Origin: Bacteroidota bacterium
GTDB lineage: Bacteria > Bacteroidota > Bacteroidia > Bacteroidales > GCA-2748055
Direction of reading: 5' to 3'
DNA length: 24,171 nucleotides
NCBI GenBank assembly: GCA_024244665.1
Contig: JAAEOI010000481.1
Coordinates: 1 to 24,171, forward strand
Shown here: one piece after another, positions 1 to 7,992 of the stretch
Layout: each line of letters opens with the position of its first letter
Position numbering within the stretch: position 1 is the first letter of the stretch
Notes under the pieces: generated by a model
Seen by the model: the letters and a program-made list of their open reading frames with translations, nothing else
Database searches by the model: none
Told to the model about the DNA's origin: nothing
Made by a program: the position numbers and the translations under genes

Positions 1-910
1 CAACTTCCTCACCCGGGGTGATTTTCCTCATCTGCACATAATATCCTCCATGGCTGTCCTGTTTCCACAATCCACCCTCTTCGATGGGTTTGTTCATAGT
101 CTCCTTAACCCTGGCGGCCAGTTTTACAAGGCGGTCCGAATAGGACTCTTTTCCCAGTTCATTGGCCAGCCTTGCAACAGACCGGTAAGCCAGACTGGTT
201 TTGGCACACATCAGGGGCTCTTCCGAATCCTCTTTGATCCACATATAATCGTAACTGCCCTGGATGGCATCGGGCAGGGAGTTTCCATCTGTGTCCAGAA
301 GTTCAAGGGTTTCAGTCACATATTCTATCTCTTTCCAAATGGATCCGATAAAATCAATATCCCCACTTAACTCCCAGTAGTCTTGGCAAAGCAAAAGGAA
401 ATCAGCCTGTGATTCGGAACACCAGGGGTAATGATTAACAGCAGATTTCAGTCCGGTCGTATATGCCTGTGGAACATAGTACCGCTTATTATCCAGCGGC
501 CACAGTTCACTCTGTCCCAATGCCTGGTTTCTCTCTTTGGCCATTATCAGCAACCGAATGGATGATTTCATCATCTCCATTACCCTGTCATCACCTGCCT
601 GTGACCAACCCTGGAATCCCCAGTAGAGGTCCCGGGTCCATACAGAGAAAAAATCTTTGTGGGGCTGGAAATCCGGACCATCCCTGTGCTTGCTTTCACT
701 GGTGCATTGTATGGTCAAGGTTGGCAGGGTATCCAGCCCTGCTGATTCATAAATTATATTGTGGGTATATCCGTGTTTAAATGCCTCACCCAAAATGCCA
801 AAGTCGGGGCTACTGACATGCTCAGGGATAAGCCCGGCTTTATCTTCAGAAGATCTGCCGCAACTGTACAGGGCTATGATTAGAACAATTAGTATGGTTT
901 TGTTGCACAT
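1..910 (-). CDS. Six-hairpin glycosidase-like lipoprotein (3' end beyond window)
   Basis: An open frame runs from an ATG at 910 to the first base of the window without a stop, giving the first 303 residues of a larger protein. The N-terminus is a short hydrophobic signal ending at Cys17 (ALYSCG), so it is probably a lipoprotein. The rest resembles the (alpha/alpha)6 barrel of amylo-alpha-1,6-glucosidase, GH63 and related clans: WTRDLYWG at residues 91-98, the run SESQADFLLL near 165, and a DTDGNSLPDA loop near 207-216 followed by YDYMW. In these clans the acidic residues in such loops are often catalytic; that is family knowledge, not shown here. The start lies 13 bp after the stop of the upstream cupin gene, so it is probably the third gene of the operon starting at 5606. 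The exact GH family is unassigned. Confidence 0.75.
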   Translation of the reverse strand, partial: MCNKTILIVLIIALYSCGRSSEDKAGLIPEHVSSPDFGILGEAFKHGYTHNIIYESAGLDTLPTLTIQCTSESKHRDGPDFQPHKDFFSVWTRDLYWGFQGWSQAGDDRVMEMMKSSIRLLIMAKERNQALGQSELWPLDNKRYYVPQAYTTGLKSAVNHYPWCSESQADFLLLCQDYWELSGDIDFIGSIWKEIEYVTETLELLDTDGNSLPDAIQGSYDYMWIKEDSEEPLMCAKTSLAYRSVARLANELGKESYSDRLVKLAARVKETMNKPIEEGGLWKQDSHGGYYVQMRKITPGEEV

Positions 911-923
911 TTCCTTCTGATTT

Positions 924-2120
924 TTAAGGTCTCTCAGAATGGTTGGGTCCAAAATGTTTAAGGATTACCATGGGTTCATACTTGCTTCTGTTGGTAATGG
1001 ATACCCCCTGGCGGGCTGCCTGTTCACTTACAAAAAACTCATCCGAACTGGCCTGGCCATACCTGAGCAAAACAGCTGCTTCAGCATCGTATTCCCCGAA
1101 TTTGCCATGTCCCTGGATCATAATGCACCCATAGGCAGCGGGATCTATGATCTTTATGGTTTGCCCGGGATAGAGGGTCAGCTCCTTCCCGGCAATAAAA
1201 TCATTCCCATATACAATCCAGTTCTCTCTGTAAGATGCATTTTCCGATGCAAGCAGGGGAGGCCTGAAGTAGTGATCCCGGTAACTGGGATCCACATTCT
1301 TTTCCCAATCCATTAAGCTCATCACATAATCCAGATCCCGTTTCTTTTCATCGGGACAATTCTCCACCAGGAAATCATAGGGATAGACTTCTCCCGAAGT
1401 GATGTTTTCATAAACCGAATTGACATCACTGTTCCATTGCGGTTCGTAAGTCAGGTAGGAACCAGGAGCATGCACAACTCCGGGAGGAGTATACCAGCCT
1501 GTTCCAAGTTCAATCCTGTACGCCCTGGAAAGCTCAGTGATTCGATTGTCGCCCGATTCGTAGTTCATCAGCCGTTCCCTGATCATCTCCCTGGATACAT
1601 CCGGATCGAAACCAAAATAGGTAACCGGAAAAGTTCCCGGATGGTTGTTCATCTGTGGAGGATAGAAATAGGCTTCTGGTTTGCCCAGCCTGCCTACCCT
1701 GGCGGCTGCTTCAAAATCGAGATGCAGGTGGTGGAACAGCGGATCGAAAAAATCGAAAAATTTGGAGTACATAGGCCAGGTTCCATACTTTCTTTTAAGT
1801 TCCTCGCCTATAAGCTGTTCGCCCAGTATATCCACAGCCTCCTTTAACTGAAATTTTTGAGCCAGGTTTCCATCCAGGGGAAGCACATAGCTCATGCCCT
1901 CGTCGGGAGGAGCCAATTCGCCATTCATGGCAGGAATCACCGAGGAGAACCATCTCTCCTTGATGGAACCTCTCTCTGTACCCATGGCATAATAATCATG
2001 GGGATGAAGCCTCAGTCTTAATCCTGCTTTACTGAACCTTCGGGGAACAAACACCGGGACCAGGTTAAGAATTCCTTTCCCTTTTTCAAATGTCTCTTTA
2101 ATTAATCGTGTGTCAGACAT
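924..2120 (-). CDS. Class I mannose-6-phosphate isomerase-like cupin protein
   Basis: This 398-residue protein has no signal peptide, so it should be cytoplasmic, unlike its neighbours. The layout fits a type I phosphomannose isomerase-like bicupin: a metal site formed by HLHLD (His131, His133), KPEAYF (Glu149) and GVVHAPG (His217), then a second small beta-barrel at about 300-390. In classical ManA, zinc is held by Gln, His, Glu and His and the enzyme interconverts mannose-6-phosphate and fructose-6-phosphate. The first half-site here is not the usual Q-x-H, so the substrate may be another sugar or sugar phosphate. It lies 21 bp after the 1154-aa glycosidase and 13 bp before the next one, so it probably isomerises a monosaccharide released by these two enzymes. 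The family call is fairly good; the reaction is inferred. Confidence 0.68.
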   Translation of the reverse strand: MSDTRLIKETFEKGKGILNLVPVFVPRRFSKAGLRLRLHPHDYYAMGTERGSIKERWFSSVIPAMNGELAPPDEGMSYVLPLDGNLAQKFQLKEAVDILGEQLIGEELKRKYGTWPMYSKFFDFFDPLFHHLHLDFEAAARVGRLGKPEAYFYPPQMNNHPGTFPVTYFGFDPDVSREMIRERLMNYESGDNRITELSRAYRIELGTGWYTPPGVVHAPGSYLTYEPQWNSDVNSVYENITSGEVYPYDFLVENCPDEKKRDLDYVMSLMDWEKNVDPSYRDHYFRPPLLASENASYRENWIVYGNDFIAGKELTLYPGQTIKIIDPAAYGCIMIQGHGKFGEYDAEAAVLLRYGQASSDEFFVSEQAARQGVSITNRSKYEPMVILKHFGPNHSERP

Positions 2121-2141
2121 GCTATAATATTAGGAATAAGT

Positions 2142-5100
2142 TTAATCAGACAATTCGGCGGTAATAGCCACAATTCCCAGAGCGGGTAATGCCCCCAGGG
2201 ATTCAATAAGCAGGTGATCCAGCTCCATGGCTCTATTCAGGTTGATCTCAACAATGGTCATTACGCATGACTCAGTAGCCAGAGGAAGAGAGGATGACCA
2301 CCACCTGGATTGAGGGAATTCCGGTGGTTTTCCTTCTTCCCAGTCCTGCATCTCCTTTGAGAGCAGGGGTAATAATTCATGGGGATTTGGCCTCTCTTCC
2401 CGATAGGTGGCAAATGAGGTCGGGTTCCTGTTTGACACCCAGTAGTCAATATTACCCGGATAACTTAGGGTTTTTGAGTACACCAGTCTCCTCCCACTGT
2501 ATGCTGATACCTGGCCTATATCAGAAAATATATCATGGTTGTCTACAAATGGCAGAAGGAGCAGATATAGTTTTTTATACTTCTTTTTTTCAAGGGGGAA
2601 GCGGAACGAAGTACTCCCCGACAGGTGAGAAAGAGGAATAAAATTCCGGCCAGACAGTTTGAAGGTGAGTCCGGGGATTTGGGGTACGGATAACTCGGTC
2701 ATATTTTCAAGAGCATCCATGGGTCTGGGCCAGCCATAAGAAGAGAATGTGAAGAAGATGTGGGGATGGCCTGGCACTATACGCAATTCGTTCCATGTGC
2801 TGTCGGACATCAGCTTGTCAACTGGTAAAGTCAGAGGGAAGAAAATTGCAGGTTCAGGCGATTCGGGTATCCGGAATGAGAGGTGAAGGGCTTGTTCTCC
2901 CGGGAAGGTCAATTCTGAAATATTTTCACCTGATGCCATTGATTCTCCGGCTGGAACGGAAATATTCATCCTGCTTTCAGACCTGGGAGGGATATCCAAC
3001 TTAAGAGGTACGTGATTCTTTCCTACTTTCAGGCTGCCGACTCCTCTCATGGCATCAGCAGTATTGTTTCTTACACGTATGGGTAATTTGATTTGTTTGT
3101 CCCTGATTTCCACTGGAATATCTATTTCAGCTTCCATGCGGGGCAGGAGGGTCAGGTCCACAGCTGCTATAAACTGTATTCCTTCCGGGGTCTTGCAATC
3201 CAGGAACAGGCTTCTTCGGGCAAAATTAAGTTGCCCCAGCTGTCCGTATTTATTGTATGAATCCAGGAGATTTGGGTGTATGATTCCTTCCATAGAGCCT
3301 GATGTAAGGAGCCTGGTAGATTCCAATACATTGTAGCGATCAGTGATCTTCTCTATCTCGGCTCCCTCCAGCTCAATGGAAAGGGTTTCACCACAGGCAA
3401 TGGACTTTGGCGCATTCACTATATAGTTCACAGGAGTAAATTCGATAACAATATCAGTTTTGTCAGAGGCCGGAGCTTCGAAGCTCATGATCATGTGGTT
3501 GACACCCGGAAGAAGTTCGTACTCAACCTCCTGGTTGTTCACACTCATACTTTCGATGGTAGAAACCGGTAGTTTCCACTGAACTTTCAGGGGCAGATTC
3601 ATTGAGCTCTCAATGGTGTACTGAATCCGGTTCTTTTCCCTCAAATAATTGACACGAGTACCGGGAAGATTAAGATTTGCGACTGGCCAGTGATCAGGAA
3701 AGGAGGGCGAGACCTCAAGATAACCATTGGGAACATCCGGCTTTAAACCAAACACAGCTTCAATCACTGTAGAAATATACAAGCCTGCGGGTGGAGTGAA
3801 ATATGCCGGGGTAGGTTCCGGACCGGTTTCTGGCCATGATCCCGGTCTCCTGGGGTCCTGTGCCCATTGGGCCATGGCCAACAGAGGTTTCCAGGTCATG
3901 TTATTTAATCCTGCTGCTGCAAATCCCATGGCAGCCCAGGGTTGCTGAGCTGCACCTCTCTGCATCCCCCATGTGGATACAGATTCAGGGACATGCCAGG
4001 GAAAATTATTGGAAGCAAAAACAGCTCCCTGCTCATCGGTCAGCCGGTCGAGCAGATGACGAAGACCAGAATATTGATCATAGGAATCCACAAGTCCATA
4101 AATGGCAGGGTAGAGGTAGGTCTGATACTGGCCGTCAGGCAGAATTCGTCCCGTGGGATCCTTATAATAAGCAAAGCGCCCCAGGTCATCGATCCACAAT
4201 TCCTTGTACAGAGTCTTCCTGACCTTCTCGGCTTTCTGGCCCCATAATGTGGCAGCTTCCTTATCTCCCGTAAAAGCAGAAAGCTCTGCACGGGTCATAA
4301 ACATATTGTAAAGTTCCATGGTGGGAACCGACCCGTCGTAGGGATTGGCCACAAAGTCCTCCTGGTTCCCAATCTGGAGCCCCCAGGCAATAAGCAGGTT
4401 TCCATCCGGATCATACTCATCCAGGGTCTGTTCAATGGCACGATCCAACATGGGGATGGTTTGAATGGCAAACTCCAGGTCTCCGGTCTGTTTCACATAA
4501 TGCCGAACCTGCCAGGCCCAGAAGTTATTGGCCCCTCCCCAGTCTCTCCGTTTCATTCCCTGCTTCTTATGGTTGGGATTAAACATGGGAATGGCTCCAT
4601 TTTTAAAGGGCTCCATTCCATGTGCCAGGATGCTGGACCTGGACCGGTCTTCCTGACCGATCCATTCGGCAGCAGCAGTTACCTGCATATACCAGAGAGC
4701 CAGCCAGTGATGCAGGCATTCACCCCAGCCAAAGGGTTCCAGCCAGCTGTATTCCAGATTATAAATGGCAGAAGTAAAGGCTTCATTCATCACCTTTTCG
4801 GGTGTCTGAATGGATGAAAAAAGCAGATTGCGATAATAGTCTTCCACCTCCTCTTTTTGCGCAATCGCATCCATTTTCATCAAACTTTGCAACTGTCCTG
4901 CATCTTCGGAGAAGCAAGTAAGCACATAACCCGAGCCACCAGAGATTTTTATCCTTGCCGGCGAGTTGGATGAGCCTTCATCTTCCACGGTAACTGTCCC
5001 TGAGGTTTTGAGTCCCACATGGAGATCCTCTTTTCCTCCTGTGAATTCCATGGCTGAGTTACCCAGTAAACGCACCTGTTCGAGAGCTGCAACAGAATCC

Positions 5101-5606
5101 TGCTTCATCATGGATGATTCAAAACCCCAGATCAGGTTGATGGTTTCTCCTCCACCCAGATATACCCATACCTCCTGTGCTGGCTCAGTTTCGATCTCAT
5201 ACAGGACCGCCCCCTGCCAGATGTCGGATCTTCTTCCGGTAAGCAGGGGAGTGATTCTGGCAACCATCCTGGCCCCGCCATGGTTGATGGTAGCTTTTAC
5301 ACCCCCGGGGTAGTCCTCAACCTCCACCTTTTCAAAGGAAGAAGGTTTAATTACATCTCCATCCATCACCAGGCAAGGCATCAACTTGAGTAGGAAATTG
5401 TAGTCCTGAACCCTGAATTCATTGATGGGGTAGGTAAGTATGGCTGAGCTGGGCATTTGATTCCCGGTACACACCACCGAATAGTGATGGGCAGCCATGT
5501 GCTTGTTTCCACTTTGATGATCTCCTTCACCAAACTGAGAAAGGGCGCTTATGCAAAATAAAACCGTGAGAGAAAGAGTGCAGATAACCCGAAATTTTTT
5601 GGACAT
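2142..5606 (-). CDS. Large exported six-hairpin glycosidase (amylo-alpha-1,6-glucosidase-like fold)
   Basis: The 1154-residue product starts with a signal peptide (charged MSKKFR, hydrophobic core, likely cleavage after SALSQ near residue 24). Residues of about 45-250 look like an N-terminal beta-sandwich. About 260-670 form an (alpha/alpha)6 glycosidase domain: EPFGWGECLHHWLA, the YDPDGN loop, RRDWGGANNFWAW, and the late run TPPAGLYISTVIEAVFGLKP followed by GYLEVSPSFPDHW, which is typical of GH78/GH95-type six-hairpin enzymes. The remaining 450 residues or so are beta-rich and unassigned, making this longer than most relatives. It is first in a minus-strand operon with the cupin isomerase and a second six-hairpin protein. 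A TACATTTG element 52 bp upstream could be its -7 box. The exact GH family and sugar are not determinable here. Confidence 0.75.
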   Translation of the reverse strand: MSKKFRVICTLSLTVLFCISALSQFGEGDHQSGNKHMAAHHYSVVCTGNQMPSSAILTYPINEFRVQDYNFLLKLMPCLVMDGDVIKPSSFEKVEVEDYPGGVKATINHGGARMVARITPLLTGRRSDIWQGAVLYEIETEPAQEVWVYLGGGETINLIWGFESSMMKQDSVAALEQVRLLGNSAMEFTGGKEDLHVGLKTSGTVTVEDEGSSNSPARIKISGGSGYVLTCFSEDAGQLQSLMKMDAIAQKEEVEDYYRNLLFSSIQTPEKVMNEAFTSAIYNLEYSWLEPFGWGECLHHWLALWYMQVTAAAEWIGQEDRSRSSILAHGMEPFKNGAIPMFNPNHKKQGMKRRDWGGANNFWAWQVRHYVKQTGDLEFAIQTIPMLDRAIEQTLDEYDPDGNLLIAWGLQIGNQEDFVANPYDGSVPTMELYNMFMTRAELSAFTGDKEAATLWGQKAEKVRKTLYKELWIDDLGRFAYYKDPTGRILPDGQYQTYLYPAIYGLVDSYDQYSGLRHLLDRLTDEQGAVFASNNFPWHVPESVSTWGMQRGAAQQPWAAMGFAAAGLNNMTWKPLLAMAQWAQDPRRPGSWPETGPEPTPAYFTPPAGLYISTVIEAVFGLKPDVPNGYLEVSPSFPDHWPVANLNLPGTRVNYLREKNRIQYTIESSMNLPLKVQWKLPVSTIESMSVNNQEVEYELLPGVNHMIMSFEAPASDKTDIVIEFTPVNYIVNAPKSIACGETLSIELEGAEIEKITDRYNVLESTRLLTSGSMEGIIHPNLLDSYNKYGQLGQLNFARRSLFLDCKTPEGIQFIAAVDLTLLPRMEAEIDIPVEIRDKQIKLPIRVRNNTADAMRGVGSLKVGKNHVPLKLDIPPRSESRMNISVPAGESMASGENISELTFPGEQALHLSFRIPESPEPAIFFPLTLPVDKLMSDSTWNELRIVPGHPHIFFTFSSYGWPRPMDALENMTELSVPQIPGLTFKLSGRNFIPLSHLSGSTSFRFPLEKKKYKKLYLLLLPFVDNHDIFSDIGQVSAYSGRRLVYSKTLSYPGNIDYWVSNRNPTSFATYREERPNPHELLPLLSKEMQDWEEGKPPEFPQSRWWSSSLPLATESCVMTIVEINLNRAMELDHLLIESLGALPALGIVAITAELSD

Positions 5607-5657
5607 GGAAAGAAGCTTTTACCAGTTCAGTACTTATGATTGCCTAATCAGGATATT

Positions 5658-5665
5658 CAAATGTA
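5658..5665 (-). promoter_or_regulatory. Candidate -7 element for the minus-strand glycosidase operon
   Basis: On the minus strand this reads TACATTTG, a perfect match to the Bacteroidota -7 consensus TAnnTTTG, and lies 52 bp upstream of the ATG at 5606. I see no clear TTTG at the usual 19-21 bp further upstream, so the promoter may be weak or activator-dependent. Confidence 0.38.
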
Positions 5666-5707
5666 TGCTTCAAAGAGTCTGAAATCCACCCCATATTTGA
5701 TGAATGC

Positions 5708-5754
5708 TAATACTTTTTTATCACAAATATTAATATTTGATGTAAAAAGTATTA
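5708..5754. repeat. 47-bp nested palindrome (candidate operator) in the divergent region
   Basis: Outer arms TAATACTTTTT (5708-5718) and AAAAAGTATTA (5744-5754) are perfect inverted copies. Inside them is a 16-bp perfect palindrome, CAAATATTAATATTTG (5724-5739). The two dyads share almost the same centre (5731 and 5731.5). The element sits in the 544-bp gap between divergent operons, about 100 bp upstream of the minus-strand start, and does not follow a gene end. A dimeric repressor or activator site is therefore more likely than a terminator. Confidence 0.55.
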
Positions 5755-5786
5755 CAGCCCTGGCTGTCCATCTTTGGGTTCGGATA

Positions 5787-5820
5787 AAAAAGTGCAAATC
5801 CTTTCCCGGTTCCTGCATTG
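5787..5820 (+). promoter_or_regulatory. Possible third-party copy of the 21-bp direct-repeat motif (site A)
   Basis: AGTGCAAA at 5791-5798 is followed by CTGCATTG at 5813-5820, so the two TGCA cores lie 21 bp apart. The same two octamers recur with identical spacing at 6075-6104 in the same intergenic region. Unlike the other sites, no TAnnTTT box lies 29 bp downstream in either orientation, so this could be an accessory site or chance. Confidence 0.3.
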
Positions 5821-6069
5821 CTGCCAGGGATTTCAAGCTGCAGTGTATCAATAGACTATAATTTATAATTAGCTATGGTACCGATAGGTCGGATTCCATG
5901 AACTATCCGGATGTGGTTCACCCCCTGGCAGGTCCCTCGATGCAGAGACCGGGATTGAGATATTAAAGAAATTTCTCAGTACACCATTTGAGGGGGGCAG
6001 ACACCAGAACCGGATTGATAAGGTAGCTCTAAAATAGAGTCTGGCTTTCCGGAAACTGTTTTTTAGGCT

Positions 6070-6132
6070 CAAATAGTGCAAACATTGTCTTGTTTTCTGC
6101 ATTGACAATGGTATACGTGGGAGGTAAATTGT
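6070..6132 (+). promoter_or_regulatory. Putative AraC-type activator site and promoter for the 6151 operon (site B)
   Basis: The first half-site is CAAATAGTGCAAA (6070-6082). The second, TCTGCATTG, places its TGCA core exactly 21 bp later (6098-6101 against 6077-6080). TAAATTGT at 6125-6132 lies 29 bp after the start of the second half-site, a partial match to TAnnTTTG and the same offset as at sites C and D. The ATG at 6151 is 26 bp after the start of this box. Confidence 0.5.
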
Positions 6133-6150
6133 GAATTCAAATCCCCCATC

Positions 6151-7974
6151 ATGAAGAACCCTGCAATGATAATCTTGCTACTCCTCACCGGGATCAGCAT
6201 TCAAGTAAAGGCTCAACTCAGTAACAATCCCTTAAAACAGGAGTTCCGGGATATCCGCTCCGACACCTGGGTGGCCACCGATGCCCTTGGACGTGAACTT
6301 CCCGGATATGAAGAGTGCGGACCTGTCAAGCAGGACAGGTATGTGGGTATGTTCTACTTTATTACCAACTGGCTGGAACCCGATTCTGACGGTCCCTACA
6401 ATGTTTCCGAAATCCTTGCGGCCAATCCGGATGATCCCCAGTGGGGACCAAAAGCACATTATTGGGGAGAGCCTGAACTGGGATTTTATAAGAACGATGA
6501 GCGATGGGTCATCCGCCGCCATGCAGCCCAGTTGGCCGACGCAGGAATTGATGTGGTCATTTTCGATGTAACTAACGATAAAACATTTCCCGAGATCTAT
6601 ATCCCCATTTGTGAGGAGTGGAGTGAAATGAGAGCAGAGGGTGAGAATACACCCTATGTGGCATTTCTGGCCAGTGAAATTGCCACCAATGCACTCTGGG
6701 ATGATTTTTATAATGCAGGCAAATACAGAGACCTCTGGTTTTACTGGAAAGATAAGCCCCTGTTGCTGGTGGGACAGCATGAAATACCCCGTAGAAAGCT
6801 GAACAATGATATTGTTTTCAGTGATGAGATATATGACTTCTTCAGCATAAAACAGAGTTGGGCGTGGACCTCACTTCCCTGGTACGATGATGGTCACGAC
6901 GAGTGGCCCTGGGTGGACCATTTTCCCCAGACCATTGGCTGGCATGAAGATCCATCCATTGCGGAGAATGTTCCAGTCGCTGTTGCCCAGCATCCCTTTT
7001 CCAATATTGGAAGGAGTTTTCACCATTTCCATCAACCCAAGGTGGATCAATATGACCTGACTCCCTATACCGATCAGGGGCTTCATTTCCAGGAGCAGTG
7101 GAGCAGGGCTTTGGAAGTGGATCCTGAATTCGTTTTTGTAACGGGTTGGAACGAATGGACGGCCGGTTCGGGCATTACCGGGGAGGATGTCATTGAAACA
7201 GCAATTCATTTTCATTTCTACCCGGGTGCGCATCTGGGAATGGCAGGCGAACCCCTGAGACCGGGAATGCGTTTGTTTATCGACCAGTACAACCAGGAAT
7301 TCAGTCGCGATATTGAGCCCATGAAAGGAGGGCATACCGATAACTACTATTATCAGCTGATTGAGAATGTGAGAAAGTACAAGGGAGTCTCCAAACCAGT
7401 ACCTGCCGGAGACCGGCTTACCATCAAACTGTCGGGTGGATTTGCACAGTGGGAAGATATATCAGCAGTTTATTTTGATCACCTGGGCGATACGGAGCAT
7501 CGAAACAGCATGGGAGATTGCAACACCGGACCCTTTGTCAATTCCACTGGTCGGAATGACATCCTGGAATCCAGGGTGGCCCGGGATGCAGATTATTTCT
7601 ATCTCTATGCAAAAACAACCGGGAAACTGACTTCTTTTAAAGACAAAGATTGGATGCTGCTCTATATTGATGCAGATCAGGATAAAAGCACCGGATGGGA
7701 AGGCTATGATTTATTGGTGAATCAATCTGTTAAATCCGGTTCAGTTACTTCAGTCTCCTCTTACAGGAATGGTGCCTGGGGAGATCCCGTAGAATTGAAA
7801 TACCATAGCAAGGGCAATGAATTGATGATCCGGATACCGAGATCGTTGATCGGATCATCTGGATTTGACTTCCACTGGTGTGACAATGTTCCGGTAAGCG
7901 GTGATATAGCTGACTTCTTTGTAAATGGAGACAATGCTCCCGAGCGAAGATCCAACTACAGGTTTCAGGAATAA
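6151..7974 (+). CDS. GH99/WbsX-like glycoside hydrolase with C-terminal CBM9/DOMON-like domain
   Basis: The protein has 607 residues and a signal peptide (MKNPAMIILLLLTG, likely cut near KAQ, residue 22). Residues of about 60-400 look like the TIM-barrel domain shared by GH99/GH71 and WbsX-type proteins: VGMFYFITNW near 65-74, the strand AGIDVVIFDVTN (131-142), and TGWNEWTAG (331-339), whose Glu335 is a plausible active-site residue. The following RLFIDQYNQEFSRDIEP region with a YYYQLIENVRKYKG helix is also typical of this group. Residues of about 430-600 (WLDSRVARDADYFY-like strands; YIDADQDKSTGWEG) resemble the CBM9/DOMON-like beta-sandwich. GH99 members cleave internal alpha-mannosidic bonds, but this relative is too distant to name a substrate. 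It is the first gene of a pair; the next start is 18 bp after its stop. It lies behind putative activator site B. Confidence 0.6.
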   Translation: MKNPAMIILLLLTGISIQVKAQLSNNPLKQEFRDIRSDTWVATDALGRELPGYEECGPVKQDRYVGMFYFITNWLEPDSDGPYNVSEILAANPDDPQWGPKAHYWGEPELGFYKNDERWVIRRHAAQLADAGIDVVIFDVTNDKTFPEIYIPICEEWSEMRAEGENTPYVAFLASEIATNALWDDFYNAGKYRDLWFYWKDKPLLLVGQHEIPRRKLNNDIVFSDEIYDFFSIKQSWAWTSLPWYDDGHDEWPWVDHFPQTIGWHEDPSIAENVPVAVAQHPFSNIGRSFHHFHQPKVDQYDLTPYTDQGLHFQEQWSRALEVDPEFVFVTGWNEWTAGSGITGEDVIETAIHFHFYPGAHLGMAGEPLRPGMRLFIDQYNQEFSRDIEPMKGGHTDNYYYQLIENVRKYKGVSKPVPAGDRLTIKLSGGFAQWEDISAVYFDHLGDTEHRNSMGDCNTGPFVNSTGRNDILESRVARDADYFYLYAKTTGKLTSFKDKDWMLLYIDADQDKSTGWEGYDLLVNQSVKSGSVTSVSSYRNGAWGDPVELKYHSKGNELMIRIPRSLIGSSGFDFHWCDNVPVSGDIADFFVNGDNAPERRSNYRFQE

Positions 7975-7992
7975 TAGAAAAAACCCAATCAG

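Larger units (their letters stand above)
5607..6150. other. 544-bp divergent intergenic regulatory region
   Basis: This gap separates the minus-strand glycosidase operon from the plus-strand GH99-like/GH106-like pair. It holds the nested palindrome (5708-5754), a candidate minus-strand -7 box (5658-5665) and two copies of AGTGCAAA-N14-CTGCATTG (5791-5820 and 6075-6104). Short open frames in it (for example 5869-6108 and 5657-5851 on the minus strand) lack recognisable protein features, and I do not call them genes. Confidence 0.7.

Noticed and set aside
5869..6108. 79-codon minus-strand frame in the divergent region
   Set aside because: It overlaps activator site B, has no recognisable features, and would conflict with the promoter of the 6151 operon.
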